Shown piece after piece: positions 33,983 to 46,655 of a stretch of DNA of 64,000 nucleotides. Positions within the stretch are counted from its first letter, which is position 1, and the number at the start of each line of letters is the position of its first letter. This stretch comes from Loripinus fragilis (taxonomy: Eukaryota; Mollusca; Bivalvia; Lucinida; Lucinidae). A program made the translations under genes and the position numbers. The stretch is taken from the NCBI GenBank assembly GCA_964019695.1, contig OZ026515.1:130470849-130534848 (forward strand). Reading direction: 5' to 3'. The notes beneath the pieces were generated by a model. It was not told the DNA's origin. It saw only the letters and a list, made by a program, of their open reading frames with translations, and did no database searches.

Positions 33983-34465
33983 GTTACGGGCCAGGCATTC
34001 TCACCTATTTATCTACATAGGGTAGATTTCGCATAGCTTCTCGTATATAATCAATCTCTGACAACTGCCTCATAGAGCCGACTCTTTAGCTCAGTGGTTA
34101 GAGCATTGGTCTTATACGGGGGGACCCGGGATCGATTTCCAGCAAAGGCACGGGAAATTTTGCTTTACTATGTTACGGCTATCATATCGTAAGATGGGGG
34201 CTCACATCCGGGACCTTAGTTTTGCCTAAAAAGGAGAGGGAGTGTTACGGGCCAGGCATTCTCACCTATTTATCTACATAAGGTAGATTTCGCATAGCTT
34301 CTCGTATATAATCAATCTCTGACAACTGCGTCAGAGAGTCGACTCTTTGGCTTAGTGGTTAGAGCATTGATCTTGTACTGGGGCCACCCGGGATCGATTC
34401 CCAGCGAAGGCACGGGAAATTCTTCAGCTATGCTTTACTTTGTTATGGCTATCATGTCGTAAGAC
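33983..34465 (+). repeat. Tandem pair of tRNA-like units, period 262 bp
   Basis: Unit 1 starts at 33983 and unit 2 at 34245, both with TTACGGGCCAGGCATTCTCA. Each contains a tRNA-like core (about 34077-34150 and 34338-34412) with an A-box-like TAGCTCAGTGGTTAGAG (TGGCTTAGTGGTTAGAG in unit 2) and a B-box-like GGATCGATTCC (GGATCGATTTCC in unit 1). Acceptor pairing is weak, so these are probably tRNA-derived repeat units, not functional tRNAs. Confidence 0.7.
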
Positions 34466-35266
34466 TTCCTATTAGTGCCGGCATTTTGTAGCATTATTGA
34501 ATAACATATTTGGAACTGCTTTAATCCATTTAATTTAAACATATTTTATTTCAACTTCTTGAGATACACATACAAATATATACAAGTTACAGAATGTAAA
34601 ATGATTAGAATGAAAGCTGGAAGCTTATGTTATTATTCTCCATTATTATCCATTTAACCGAATGGACTTACCTACCCTTAGCAGTTGTACGAGTCCCTTT
34701 CCATTTTAGGGGTGTTTGGTGATATTTTTCATTTTTTCAAAATGTTAATGAATCATTTGCAAGCAGCCATTGGATATTCTGTAATGCGGCGTCTTATTAG
34801 GATATTTACTATATGCCTATGTCCCATAAAAAGGACGATATGATATGCTTATATGAACTGCCGGCAAGGAAAATAGTTAACGTAAATCTCTTGATTAGTA
34901 AAAGCTAAGAACTATTTCATGTTAATATCCGTGATGTAGAGGACGGTTAAATATGAAAGGAAACCATTTTCAATGTGCACATCTCATGCCACACTTCACA
35001 GAATTCAATCAGAATATATTCTATTTACATTACGCTAAAATCTTCACTTATTCACACTTGAGTTCAGAAAATTTACAAGTAGAGTAGGGTTTCAGGAAAA
35101 TAAATGACTTTTCGTTCCCAACAGATTTCTTTTTCATTCTAAGCAGCAGTATTCCCGCCAAACCGATAACACAAGAGTCTATTCATTATTCAGACTTGAT
35201 TGTGTGAAGCAAAGAGCTCAATGACGCTATCGATAAACCTTAAAATTCAGACAAGTACCATTAATG
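34466..35266. other. No gene seen
   Basis: Nothing supported. Confidence 0.45.
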
Positions 35267-35455
35267 AAAAAGCCGGCGTGGTGTAGTGGATAAACGGCTC
35301 GCTCGCCTTGTACAAAGGGTCCCTAGTTAAATCACCGGCTCCCCTAGTTGTCTTTGGGATAAGACTACAAGCCACGTTCTCGTCTCCTGAGACGTTTTAA
35401 ACTAAATAGTCTACCATTCAGCTTTCAGGAGCTCCCGGCCAAATAACAATAAACA
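35267..35455 (+). mobile_element. Second tRNA-derived SINE type
   Basis: The head, GCCGGCGTGGTGTAGTGG, resembles a tRNA 5' half with an A box, followed by a CTTGTAC anticodon-like loop (TGT, threonine-like) and a degenerate B box (TAGTTAAATCAC). GCCGG at the start pairs with CCGGC at 35334-35338. A body (CGTCTCCTGAGACG hairpin near 35380) and an AATAACAATAAACAAAACC tail follow. Different from the SINE at 11.6, 51.3 and 56.5 kb. No clear target duplication. Confidence 0.62.
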
Positions 35456-36004
35456 AAACCACTCTGCTCAGTAGCGGCTACTGCCAAGAAACAGCCACAA
35501 AAGCATTTAAGGACCGTCATGTTAATGCTTTAGATGTAAAGACAGAAATTTAACCCAAACCAAATGATTCCTGTTGCAATATCCGAATATTTTAGAAAAG
35601 AAAATACAAAACAATGTTAGCGCTAAACATACAACTATGTTTCTAGCCTATATTCCAAGCTTCTAGTCTATATTTCTAGTCTAATATACCGAAGTACCCC
35701 AATCCTTCAGAATATAACAGATGAATAGGATTGTAAAGGCTAGATTTAGACTGAAAGTTGAGCAAACATGTACAATACAGGCCAGTGCATGGAATTTTGG
35801 TGCTAATCACCTCAGCGGGAAGCGAAGGCTCAGGCAATTCTGTGCATTTAGAGAAATACAGTAGAAAGGCCCTAAACTGAAAGCTGGTAGTTCTGGTAAA
35901 CTGAAGTAGGTTGTGTACTTTTGCAAAGCCAAACTTGTGTCATTTGTTTGAGTTTGTTTATATTTTCTGCTAAGAGACACACCACAGGAATCAAATAAAT
36001 TGGT
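35456..36004. other. No gene seen
   Basis: A short imperfect tandem of CTAGTCTATATT-like words is at about 35640-35685. Otherwise nothing supported. Confidence 0.45.
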
Positions 36005-36442
36005 TATTCAGTTTTATTTACTGTTGAGTCCTTATCTTTGCCATATCTCCATGTTATATCTTGATTTATATGTTTCAGGAGATGATGCATTGATAAGTTA
36101 GGGGTCTTTCATGCAAACCAAATATCTATGTGTCCTGATCCACATCTGAATTAAGGGTGAGATTGGCGCCATTAAACCGGTTAAAGCCCTCCGGTAAAAT
36201 ATTTTACCGACCATTCCAAGGCGGTACTTCTTTCGTGGATTTTTATGTTTTTTCTGTCTTGTGTTTGCTATGTCCTTGTGCGCATCTGTTTATATGTGCT
36301 TTGTAATCACCTGCTGGGAAAGGGCTGACCTCTTGGCTCTCGTTTGAGGTGTCTAACTGTGAATATGTCACTTTCCCATTGGTATCCTGGGTTAGGTGTG
36401 GTAGTACAGATTCCTGATCTTTGCACCCTTACTTACTTTAAT
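36005..36442 (+). mobile_element. Family-A 3' UTR fragment (A9)
   Basis: Begins TTCAGTTTTATTTACTGTTG, includes the AGGAGATGATGCATTGATAA block and ends CCTTACTTACTTTAATCAG. 5'-truncated in the UTR. Confidence 0.88.
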
Positions 36443-38689
36443 CAGTCAATTATTTGCATCTATATTTTTCTATACAGAGAGAGTACTTTTACATTCAATA
36501 TTTTGATCATGGAGAGTTTTTTCATATTTTTATAGGAGATAGTTACTCTGCAGACAGCGTGATGTTTTGAGACCCAAAATACCGCACAATGTATTGTTTT
36601 ATTTAATTTTTAAATTATTGAGTCCAAGAATGCAAGAACGAAATGCGCTGAAAAGGTGATTTTTGGCCAAAGCGTTAGTATTGAGGTATATTGAAAACGT
36701 ATCAATACCGAGACCCTTGCTTAATGATTGCAAATTTCACTTGTCAAACTGTTATATAAATGACCGCACTCTTGACAGATACAACTTAAGCTCCTCCTTG
36801 TTAACCTTAAAACATAGAACTGCATTCCTTTTAGATCACACATTGGTATAGCACGCTGCATTTACGTCCAAATGCATAACAGCTAAATATTCCATGTTTT
36901 TACGCTTATAAATTACTGTTTACGCTTGTATTGACATCTGTTCATCTCAAATGTCTTTTTTCTGTAAATTCTTCTGCACCTGGGATTACTAAAAGCTGCA
37001 TTCGCATCCTGATTTGGAAACCCTATTGATTTTCCTATATAAATATTTATTTTCTGTCAAAGGATACATTAGGTACACGAGACGCATGAGAAAATAGTTC
37101 TTGAGACGTGAACAAAAATCTTATATTGAACCAAGCCAAACTAACGTTCTCCCAACATATTCGTGGTGAAGTGAAAATAAAAACAAAAGGAAGCTATGAT
37201 TACATGCATGCTAACAAAAGTTTTCTCAATAAATTGAGAAAACTTTTATTAGCATGTATGTAGACATGCGCACATGCTTTATGTATAGTAGTCGCTGGTT
37301 ATGGGAAACGTTAGGTATATTTTTCTAGTCACCGATGGTAATGCCAAAGTGAAGACATTATTTCTGAAGAAACAATTACCGGCATTCCTGACGATTTGTC
37401 AGATCTTATAAGGACTAATTTGTCTGCCTGTGAGATAAAAGCTAGCCTCTGGAGCACAGTTTAGACTTTCGAGACGACCTCCGATAGTTTTACAGCGTGT
37501 GCAATTAACCTTTAACATGTTTGTTATTTAACAGCATGCCTATAAGTGTCTTTAAAGATTTTATTTCATCCACAATTAGTCGGCGAGTAGAGTAATGTAA
37601 CAGACGTATGTAATCACCTGTGTGAAACGTATTAGAGAACTCATGAATATGTACAAAACTTGGCATGCACACTTATGGCAACATGATGAGGACACATGCA
37701 AGTCAGTATGGAACATTTCACGTGTAATTTCGGTTATCCCCGTCAAATCCTGATTTAACGCAATGGGCAATCACTATTTGTCACATACATGTATGCGCAA
37801 AATTGAAAGCCTCCTTTAAATGCCCATAATGTCATTTACCAGCTGGAGTAGTGGTACACATTTTGGTCTGTGACTTCAACAACATTTATTCATGGGTATG
37901 CGGACAGCGGAGGCTCTGGCGACTCACCTTGATCAGCGCTGCTTGACACTGGGATAGGTACATGTATGCTGGCCCAGTCATGACTTTTCTGATTTCTCAT
38001 AGAACGTATAATTAATCTGTCTTTTAGCAACGTCTTGAAAAAACATGTCTCGGAGAAAACACGAACTGTATAATAAGCTGGTTTTGTTATGTTTTGCTAC
38101 TCCAGTACCCCATGTTAACATATTATTACATGCGTGAACTTGGGGTGAAAAGTTGTATGAAAATGTTGTCAAGATGTAGCACATCAAGCAGCAGAGCAGT
38201 CAAGATAACATTGAAAGACAACATGACGATACATAACTGTTACTAAATGCTAAATCCCCATACATGTAGCAAGGTTTTATGAACAGACTCTTCTATTGTA
38301 TTACCTAAATATTATGTATGAATTTATACATGCCAATCATATTTGCCAGTATTAAATTTGAAATATGTACAAAGTATTGCAATCATCAATCATTTCGAGG
38401 CTTGTTGTCAGACTGTGACGTCCCTGACCTAACATCTTATAGATGAGTTGGTGTCTGATGCTTGAATTTTGGCTGGGCCGACCGTTGCTCAAATAAATGC
38501 ATTTGTCGCTGTCCATTTCGTGTTTCATCAAATTTAATAAATTAGTATTTGATTTGATGTTTTGGTGAACATTGAATACGTTACTCTAAGCGAACTAAAC
38601 ATTGCATTTGGTTGTACAACAACCAGATCTACAGCAACGACTTTACCGGTAACATATGTTTAACGCCCCCTCCCCCCACTCACACGCAC
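36443..38689. other. Intergenic, palindrome at 37207-37255
   Basis: No supported gene. The palindrome has 24-bp arms with one mismatch, CATGCTAACAAAAGTTTTCT and its complement, and almost no loop. The ORFs at 36663-36851, 37576-37770 and 37978-38187 are unrecognised. Confidence 0.5.
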
Positions 38690-39250
38690 ATACTGTCACT
38701 GCGACTACTGTCGCTTTAGTGATGGCGACTGTTGTTGTTAGATGAGTGTTCGTTGATGCTACAACTGCGTGTGGGAGTTTCGTGTTTGGTCCTGGTTTTG
38801 TGTTAAAGATGGTGTCCTTTCTAGTTTGACATTCATATCACTGAGGAGAGGGCTGGTAGCTTTGCTTGTTGTACTCTTGCTTGTGTGTGCATGGGCGGAC
38901 CAAAAACATTCTGTAAGGGGGAGGAAGTTCCTTTTTTGTTTATTTTAGTTACAAAATGTATCAAAGTTTTTTACAGAGTGCCGTACGAACATCTCTAGAG
39001 ATACAATTGGACCAAAGGGGTCCAATTGCATCTCGAGCGGATCCGTACCAAACTTTCTAAGAAAACCTAAAACTACTTGTTATTTTTCAGGGTGGGGAGT
39101 GTTTGGGGGCTCGGATCCCTTGTCACCCCTGTACCCGCGCATGATGTGAGTGTCTTTGTTTGTCTGTGTTCTAGTGTTTCTTCCTCTGGGAGCCACGGGT
39201 TCATCTGTGACCTGAGATTGTGACATTTCCTGGTCGTATTCATTTTTTTC
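38690..39250 (+). mobile_element. Family-B 3' UTR split by a MITE (B6)
   Basis: Part one (38690-38888) shares GTTGATGCTACAACTG, TTTCTAGTTTGACATTC and GGGCTGGTAGCTTTGCTTG with B1. Part two (about 39164-39250) has TTGTCTGTGTTCTAGTGTTT and the terminus GACATTTCCTGGTCGTATTC. Together they give a continuous family-B 3' end like that at 61015-61165. Confidence 0.68.
38893..39163. mobile_element. GCGGATCC-ended MITE M9, copy 2
   Basis: Ends CATGGGCGGACC and TACCCGCGCATG are inverted. Internal hairpin AGATACAATTGGACC / GGTCCAATTGCATCT near 39000-39033. It interrupts family-B copy B6. Confidence 0.62.
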
Positions 39251-39402
39251 TTTGGCATTGCATATAAAACATATGTTTGATGGAAATCAAAAATAAACAA
39301 ACGCAGTTGCTGGTAAAACGACGCACCAATTAGTGTGGTCATTGGCGTCGGTGTTAGTATATATTTGGGTAGAAAACGAAAACAGAAATTGTGCAATGTA
39401 TA
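39251..39402. other. No gene seen
   Basis: Nothing supported. Confidence 0.3.
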
Positions 39403-39780
39403 ATTAAAGCTGCATACTCTGTAACTATGAACATTTTTCGAAAAAAAATATTTTCTTTTTAAATCATTTGTAAAAGTAGAATAAAGTTATGTTGTCACAA
39501 TAAATCTAATTTCTACGGCTGAAAACTGCATGGAAAAGTGAATTATCTTATAAAAACAGATGTTTTTTCTCTTGTTTGTAATTATTTGCGTCCCTCCAAT
39601 AATTCTAGACAGTTAATTTTTAACATAAATGATGTTGTTTTGGCACTAATAATTTGTTAATTATTACAAAAAAGGTAAAATGTATACCTGAATTTTAGTA
39701 TTTCTACTGTGTTTTTGAAAAAAAGAAACATTATTTCTAAAATGAAAAGATCAAAAGTTACAGACTATGCAGCTTTAAAT
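39403..39780. mobile_element. MITE M7
   Basis: About 378 bp bounded by inverted repeats TTAAAGCTGCATACTCTGTA and TACAGACTATGCAGCTTTAA. AT-rich, non-coding interior. Single copy in the window. Confidence 0.8.
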
Positions 39781-40049
39781 GATTGGACCAAGTATATCTT
39801 ATTAAAAGATACATCATAATGTTATCAATATATTTTGTAATAACCGTTTGGTTATATAAATTTCCTATATTTCTTATCTCAAGAAGTTTGTTCACTATAC
39901 TGTTATATTTATTGATAGGTGGAGAAAAATTGGGGAAAAAGAATATTTAAATGCAGTTCAATACAAATGAAGCCTCTGTTTGTAGATATAAATTTTCATA
40001 TCAAGATAGTGGGTTTTGTGCGAATTTTGAATTTTTATAGTACATGTAA
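39781..40049. other. No gene seen
   Basis: Nothing supported. Confidence 0.35.
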
Positions 40050-40135
40050 AAGTAAGAAAGGCGGCAAAGATCAGGAATCGATACAATCAAGTACCACACA
40101 TGACTCAGGATACCACATGGGATAAGGACAAAGGG
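40050..40135 (-). mobile_element. Ultra-short family-A 3' end (A10)
   Basis: AAGTAAGAAAGGCGGCAAAG and ATCAGGAATCGATACAATCA to CATGGGATAAGGACAAAGG match the last ~85 bp of family A, minus orientation. Confidence 0.82.
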
Positions 40136-40627
40136 ATAATCCTTGGTATTGTTTACCTGTGAATCTCGAAATATTTTTATTTTCAATCTTCGAAAATGTC
40201 GAAATGAATTTCTTTAAAGTTATCCCCATACGGCTAAAACTGCAATAACTTGTCACATAAAGCTATGCCGCGTGTGTATGTGTAATGAGTGCAGTGAATC
40301 TGATTTATCGTCCCAAATCCCAACGCGAGCAGATAGCGGAAACAGATTTACTGCCGTCACTGCAATTTATTCAATATTTCAATTTAAATTCCACAAAGTT
40401 CAAACAAAATTGCCTTTAAGCGTCAAGCGTTGTTTTGCACTAATTTAATTTTACAACAGGAAATATCCTCTTTAATATTTAAGATTTTCTTTTGAACTGA
40501 TAACAATGCTAAAGCTTAACTTTCCAAGATGATTACATTGAGGTAGACGTTTATCCATGTTTCAATTTGCTTTCAATGCAAATACATACAGATCATTTTT
40601 TTTTAATTTTTGTATTTGAGCTACAAC
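40136..40627. other. No gene seen
   Basis: Nothing supported. Confidence 0.4.
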
Positions 40628-40855
40628 CCAATGTGAGTGAGAATAATCAGGAAATGCCACAATTACAGATCACATACCAGCCTAAGGCACCGCGAGAAAA
40701 AGACACAGAACACTGACACTCACATAACAGCATAAATACAATTAAATTAAAACAACCAGGTCCCCCGTCCTCTGCGATATCATTGCCAGACTAAAAAGGA
40801 CACTTACAACTACATCCCATAACAAGGACCAAGTATATATAACGGGGGAAAAGTT
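40628..40855 (-). mobile_element. Family-B 3' UTR fragment (B7)
   Basis: Minus orientation, from GTGAGTGAGAATAATCAGG through AAATGCCACAATTACAGATC and CGCGAGAAAAAGACACAGAA to CATTGCCAGACTAAAAAGGA. Shares its order with B1, B2 and B6. Confidence 0.68.
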
Positions 40856-42913
40856 GGGTAAATTCTTTTTCATATTTTATTTTTTAGAATAAAAAATAAA
40901 TTAAATAAGCAAACAGTGAAAATCCAGAATCATTTGGATTTCCACTGTTTGCATTTACCGGATGTCCGAAGTTACCTGAAATTACCCTACTAATTATGCT
41001 TTGGATTGAAAACTCTTCTGAGACAATACATATCCGTATCACTAGTATTTATGGTGATTTACGGTGATATCGTTTTTAATGTGAAAGCCTCCATGTACCT
41101 ACCTGATTATTTCCCAAAGGCTAATTGAACTTTTAGTAAAATAGTATGATATAACGTGGACCTCCTAGTCATAAGGCCATCATGGTTTATATAATATAGA
41201 ATAGTAAGTGACTATATAGCTTGGGCTTGTCTCCCCCCCCCCCCTCAAATTGCTCCTATGGAGTACTCATAGAGACGCGAGCACCTACCACAGTTTGTAG
41301 GTACATCTGTATACGACAGAGGATGAAGCTTTAGACTCACTGTCGACCCTGATCTAAAACTGCCACTGATTGTTGGTGCCGGTCTTTGCCTGGGCTCATT
41401 ATGGCTCAAATACTGTTTTTCTTTTGTTGATGTGTTTGGAATGCAGGCAAGTTTTCTCTATTTCATCACAATGGTTTAGTAAAATGTGTGTGTTGCTCAT
41501 TACCCCGTGATGATACATAGAAATGGTGATTCTATATTTATTGGCTCAATGATTGTGTCGGTCCAATTGCGTGTTGAGTCCATGCTTGTACATGTGTCTT
41601 CTTGGTTAATCTGAGCCATTGTGTTACATCCTATGCGTGAGATTGGGTGGCATTTGCTCTGTGTCTGCAGCATTTCCTGGCCCAGGGGTTATAAAACCTT
41701 TTCCATGTTCAACTCATGTATCAACTGATCATGAAATTGCAACTTCTCATAAAAAACTTAAATCCTCATAAAGACGTTTCTGGCTTTTAAGCCCTGAGGT
41801 ATTCGATTGATCTTGTTAATAAATGTTGAAATGCCAAAAATTTGCCAACAGTTGTTGGCTTTTTAGCATTCATGAGTAAGATATATTTCGTGCTCAGTTT
41901 ACTTTAGCATGAAAATGGTTGAAAACCCTTATAGTGTCCTGGTCTACTGGACTTGATTTTATATACAAATAATGGATATATCTACCGTATCTCTATAAAG
42001 GTGTCTCCATACTGCAGTCGCCTTATATTTAAAGTATATGACTGTTGCAAGTACGTATGGGAACATGTCCAATTAGTACTACATGTATAGCAAAGTGTTA
42101 CTATATAAAAGTGAAAACCCAGCGTTGCTGCTGCGTTCCTACCCCACAAGCTGTTGCACACGCACATATCTTGAATCTAAACCATTTATCACCTGCTGGA
42201 TTTGATAGCTCTGTTTTAAGTGTTTTAACAACACAATTTCCAGTAGAGCTTGATTATATGGTTCCCGAGGTCTGACGTAATTGCCTGCTTTAAAGACAAA
42301 CCAGTCCCATTTGCTGAGAGAGGAAATAAATTTGACAAAAATTGAACAATAAAATTATAGCCTGAATCCACAAAATCATTAGACTTATCGATCATACTTG
42401 AATCTGAATAATATCTTGTCATGCAAAATCACACTTGATTATCCATTGTAAAGGTCGTTGCTACTGTCTGTAATTCTCATTTTTCATTCTTTCATATGAT
42501 TCCAAAAAATAATTCCAGAGAAGTTTTATAATTTATTTCAGAATTGTGTCTTTTTTCAATTCTGTTTGCAGCTGTTCTATATATAGAGTCATACTACTTG
42601 AAAAATCGCACTCTCTATCTGGACGCATTGTAAATACACAATGTGTGCTCCAAACTGTGCATATTTTAGCCTTTCTCTTATAATATTAATCATGACGCGT
42701 ACATGTTAAGGATTATACGCATAACTGCAGAAACAATATGAAGTATAAGCGAATTCACTCGGCTTCAGACATGTAAGAAGGCACAGCTTTTCTTGAATCT
42801 GCTCATATCGTATGCATACAGTAAACCACGAGACAATTTATGGAAAGTATGTCATTTACAACAGCAGACATTAATCCTTGCTGTGCTGAACCAGAATATC
42901 TTATTTTGAAAAC
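40856..42913. other. Intergenic with hairpins
   Basis: No supported gene. A hairpin at 40909-40952 pairs GCAAACAGTGAAAATCCA with its complement (one mismatch). A poly-C run is at about 41231-41245. A small hairpin (GCCAACAGTTGTTGGC) lies at about 41844-41860. ORFs 41982-42422 are unrecognised. Confidence 0.5.
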
Positions 42914-42972
42914 CGTGTAGATCCAGATCAGATGGCTTCTGAGAAGCCAGCTGATCAGGATCCACACTGTTT
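42914..42972. repeat. MITE hairpin core
   Basis: GTGTAGATCCAGATCAGATG..CTTCT pairs with AGAAG..CAGCTGATCAGGATCCACAC around a very short loop. Same core as at 52.1 and 61.8 kb; terminal boundaries not resolved. Confidence 0.65.
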
Positions 42973-43377
42973 TCCACCCTGATCTTAGATATATGCTAAA
43001 AATAGAATCCTGCAATTTAATTGGATAACAATTTAGGAGGGGTGACATACATAAACATATACAGCGAGAGATTGTTTTGTTCCTGTCTTGTGGCTCTCTA
43101 TCATAACTATGGTTGGGACATATTATAACTCTAAGCCAGCATTAATTGAATGAGGTCAGATGAAAATGCTGTCCATTGGCCAACCGTATGTCTTTGGAAA
43201 TGGCACGGTTGGTGCAATACATGTTTAAGAGAGTTGTGTTGACAAGTGTCGATAAACTACAGATTTTTGCTCTTGTCCTTTGTTTAGTTAGTGGATGATA
43301 CTGCACTAATAAATGTAATTGTTGAGTTAGTCAGGCGGTTTGTATATTGAACTCATGCTTCGAAAAGAATTTGATTT
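42973..43377. other. No gene seen
   Basis: Nothing supported. Confidence 0.4.
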
Positions 43378-43715
43378 ATCATATGACTTCGCGTCTGGGA
43401 GTGATATAACGCCATACATTAAGATCGATAAACCACTAGTGGTTTACAGATTTCGGTAACGTTATGTATTGACGGCCGTAATAACGCCGCGAATATATGG
43501 CAAAATCTTAGCGTTTTCACTAAAATCGCGATTGCAAGTAGTTGTATGGTCATATGATAAATAGAAGTTAACATTCGTTCTCCTGTATTATTAAATTATC
43601 AAACTCGTTGCGAAAAAAAAGATAAAATGCTCGACAAGCCTCGCATTTTATCTCTTTACCCGAACTCGTTTAATAAATTCAATAAAAATAGGCACTCATG
43701 TAAGATCCTCTAGTA
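43378..43715. repeat. Repeat M4, copy 3
   Basis: TATCATATGACTTCGCGTCT through the AAACTCGTTGCG / AACTCGTTTAATAAATTC hairpin to AAGATCCTCTAG. More diverged than the pair at 3.7-4.6 kb. Confidence 0.8.
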
Positions 43716-44764
43716 TAAGTATTCCCCCGTAGTTGGGTGGTTTGTATAATTTACTCACGCTTCAAAAAGAATTTGATTAAATTGCAGCTTTGTTTCTTCT
43801 CGTAAATGTAAATATCATAGTCATTGTCTTTCTGAACAGATTCAAGACATAGTCATTTGTAATTGCACATTAGATCAAACCTTTAAATTGGACGAGGCCA
43901 TTTCCAAATTTATGGTTGTATAACGTAGTTGAGTCTTCTTCTAAGTTTGCGCGTTGTGTTTACAGTTTTTTTTTCGAAAGGGGCTCGTACAAGGTATTGG
44001 AAATTAACACGAGAGTCTGTCCGCGCTTGGAATTTGATAATATTATGTTTATTAATTGCCTGGTGAATTTTTTATATTTATGGTGCATTTGAGTTTTTAT
44101 TCAACTTCATTGCTAATTTATGACGTCATGTATAATATAATCTTATAACTTAGGGTACCCAGTTATAATCATTTCAAAAGTAATTGACATATCTTGTAAC
44201 GGGTGCAGAAATGTTTATGAAATATATATATCATCCATAAGTCCGTTGATACTATAAATGGCTTTGTATGTATTAGGATAGTGGGTGGCCATTCATTTTT
44301 ATGACATGGTACCCCAATTTTCAACTGTATAGTTTGTATTCAGTCAAATTTTGAATTAAAATTTTAACACGTTGCGGTCTTTGTCAAGATACCATTTAAA
44401 AAAAACAAAAAAGAACGTATCCATATATGTTAAGAATATGTTGACCAAATTTCATGAAATTCAAGGACTGGTAACATATTCTTAACTTGATGTAAAAAAT
44501 ACAATAACTATGTTTCAGTGTAAAACATACTTGAATACTTGCTTAGTTTGAATCACCATGCTAGTATGTTTATTGGTAGAAAATGGTATGTACAATGTTT
44601 TTCCTATTATAAATTGGCAACGAAAAAAACACTAATCTTTGATTTTAAGTTCCATGATTCTTATTTGAAGTGCTTACACTTGATATTACCCAAAATGAAC
44701 AATATGGTGACACCTGTACTTACCACATTTAGTTTCTAACATTAAAATTTCATCTAACCAATGT
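43716..44764. other. Intergenic, long-loop hairpin
   Basis: No supported gene. TAAGAATATGTT / AACATATTCTTA pair at 44431-44484, and GACCAAATTTCATGAAATTC sits in the loop. Confidence 0.45.
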
Positions 44765-44930
44765 TACACTTTATATGTAACATTATTAAGAATGTTAATT
44801 CATACAGAAGAAAAACCTTATGGCAAGTCAATTCATACAGGAGAAGAACCTTATCTCTGTTATTCTATAATTGTTAGCCTCATTAAAAACACGTTCACAA
44901 GAATGACCCCCTGTCAAACCTATTGGTTAA
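44765..44930 (+). pseudogene. Possible C2H2 zinc-finger relic
   Basis: The plus frame reads LLRMLIHTEEKPYGKS, then IHTGEEPYLCYS. HTGEKPY is the linker between tandem C2H2 zinc fingers, and LLRMLIHT resembles the helix and second histidine before it. Two linkers about 11 residues apart rather than 28 mean a finger has been mostly lost. SLIKNTFTRM downstream may be a further decayed finger. No start, no full Cys/His quartet. Could be coincidence. Confidence 0.35.
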
Positions 44931-46544
44931 AATCAACTATTTTGGTCACTGAGAACTCTTAGTCCCAAAGGTATTGCTAATTAAATGCTTAAATCTCCTC
45001 TATTCATTCTGTTCTGTAAAACTGATGCTGATTTCCATCAAATAGCAACATTTATACTTTAGCTGGCTGTGTATTCTAGGCATACAGCTTCGTTTCTGGA
45101 TCTCCCTTATTCATGTAGAACACTGTTCTATGATGCCATTACACTTTATTCTGGTCATGGCACCAAAATGTGGTTACTCTAGTTCAGTTGGGTTGTTATG
45201 AAAATGCTTGGTCTTCTTGTTTTCACACATTAATTGTTATGATATTATGTTTCTTAAACAATATCATGCAGGACTTGGGGAAGTGATATACATTTTCTTG
45301 GTCACATAGTGCCTGACATGGGACCATGACCTTCCGCATTTCCGACCATCCAATCATTTGAAATTGGCTAAACATGTCTGTCTATAAGAAAAATGGAAGT
45401 CAATATCAAACAATCTCTTTCTGTCGAGTTATTGATTCATTTCAACTAAATAATAAGTTTTTGCTAAAGCTGACCTTTACTCATAAGAGGAAGGAAATGA
45501 CAAAGTTACATTTAACGGTTTGGATTTTCATGAAATTTGACTCAGATCAGCAATATATATATGGTATGTTTTTGTGATAATATGATATCTTGACAGAGAC
45601 TAGAACATATTTATCTTTGGAATTGAATATTGAATGTTTTGTCAATTTTTTGAGAAAAAATATTGAGACTTTATGATCACTTCTTCAGAAACGTAAACCA
45701 TAATTTATCCGAATGATTTGATGGTATTAATATTATAATATAATGCCTATGGTATTTTGGAGTCTATCTAGATGACAAATCATAGAAATAAACAAAACTA
45801 TAGATTTAGGACACAGAAATTTAGAGACACCACCTCAAAGGTAGAGTAAGTCATGGTTGCTTCCTAAGCCTTATTCTAAACTATCTAATTCGATAAAAAC
45901 ATTTTCATAGTTTGTATATAGAGAGTTATTATTATGCAAAATTTAAAAAAATTGGGCACATCTGTAAGTACCTCTTCTAACTTATACTTTTCAGCAACAA
46001 TGTTTATAATTTAAAACTTTATTAAATCCTTTTTCGCCCAAACCAACACATTTTAAATAACTAATCAAGTACCAAAATATTCCTGATCCAACACTCTCAT
46101 ACTGGACTTAACCTTATTTACTATAAAGTCACGTGATAGAAGCTGACCCCTGCGCCATCTAATCACATTATCATTAACCAATCATATTTCAAGCTACTCT
46201 ACATAAGGCTCTATTCATATCAAGCAATAAGAATATGCAAAAGTGACTCATAGTCATACCAAAGGTCATATTGTTTGGATTGTATTGCAAAATCGTGTCA
46301 ATCAATGTCAAACTTTACATGATGTTTATATTTGGTTGATGCAATATTACTAAATAAAGTAAAATTTATCAACTCAACATTTCATAGGTGTTAAAACGTC
46401 TCGCCAGAATTAACAAGCTTATCAATATGACCTTAAAAATAATAACAAGCTAGTGTCAAAACTCCCTAACAAAACAGAAACATTCCAATCATAAGTGTCA
46501 ACACCAGTTGGGTGGTATTCACGATTAAGTAGACCAGTTTCAGT
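44931..46544. other. No gene seen
   Basis: AT-rich sequence with no repeat family seen elsewhere in this window. The ORF at 45374-45577 is unrecognised. Confidence 0.45.
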
Positions 46545-46655
46545 AAACAATGGAGACCCTGGTTAGATGCGGGGTTCTGTGGTGTCTGATCTGGGTCTTC
46601 ACTGTTCACAAATGTCCTATAAGACGGACGCTAGGCTCATATGAGATAAACAATG
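46545..46655 (+). repeat. Small MITE-like block M12, copy 2
   Basis: GAGACCCTGGTTAGATGC, GTTCTGTGGTGTCTGATCTG, GTCTTCACTGTTCACAAATG and GACGGACGCTAGG match 62840-62955. The 65-codon ORF here is a shadow. Confidence 0.55.

Noticed and set aside
34077..34150. Functional tRNA gene
   Set aside because: A- and B-box-like words are present, but acceptor and anticodon stems do not pair well and the unit is tandemly repeated with changes.
35267..35345. Functional tRNA-Thr gene
   Set aside because: Head resembles a tRNA but the T arm is degenerate and a SINE-like body and tail follow.
41490..41690. Another family-B 3' UTR copy
   Set aside because: GTGTCTGCAGCATTTCCTGG is suggestive but the rest does not follow the family order and the terminus is missing.
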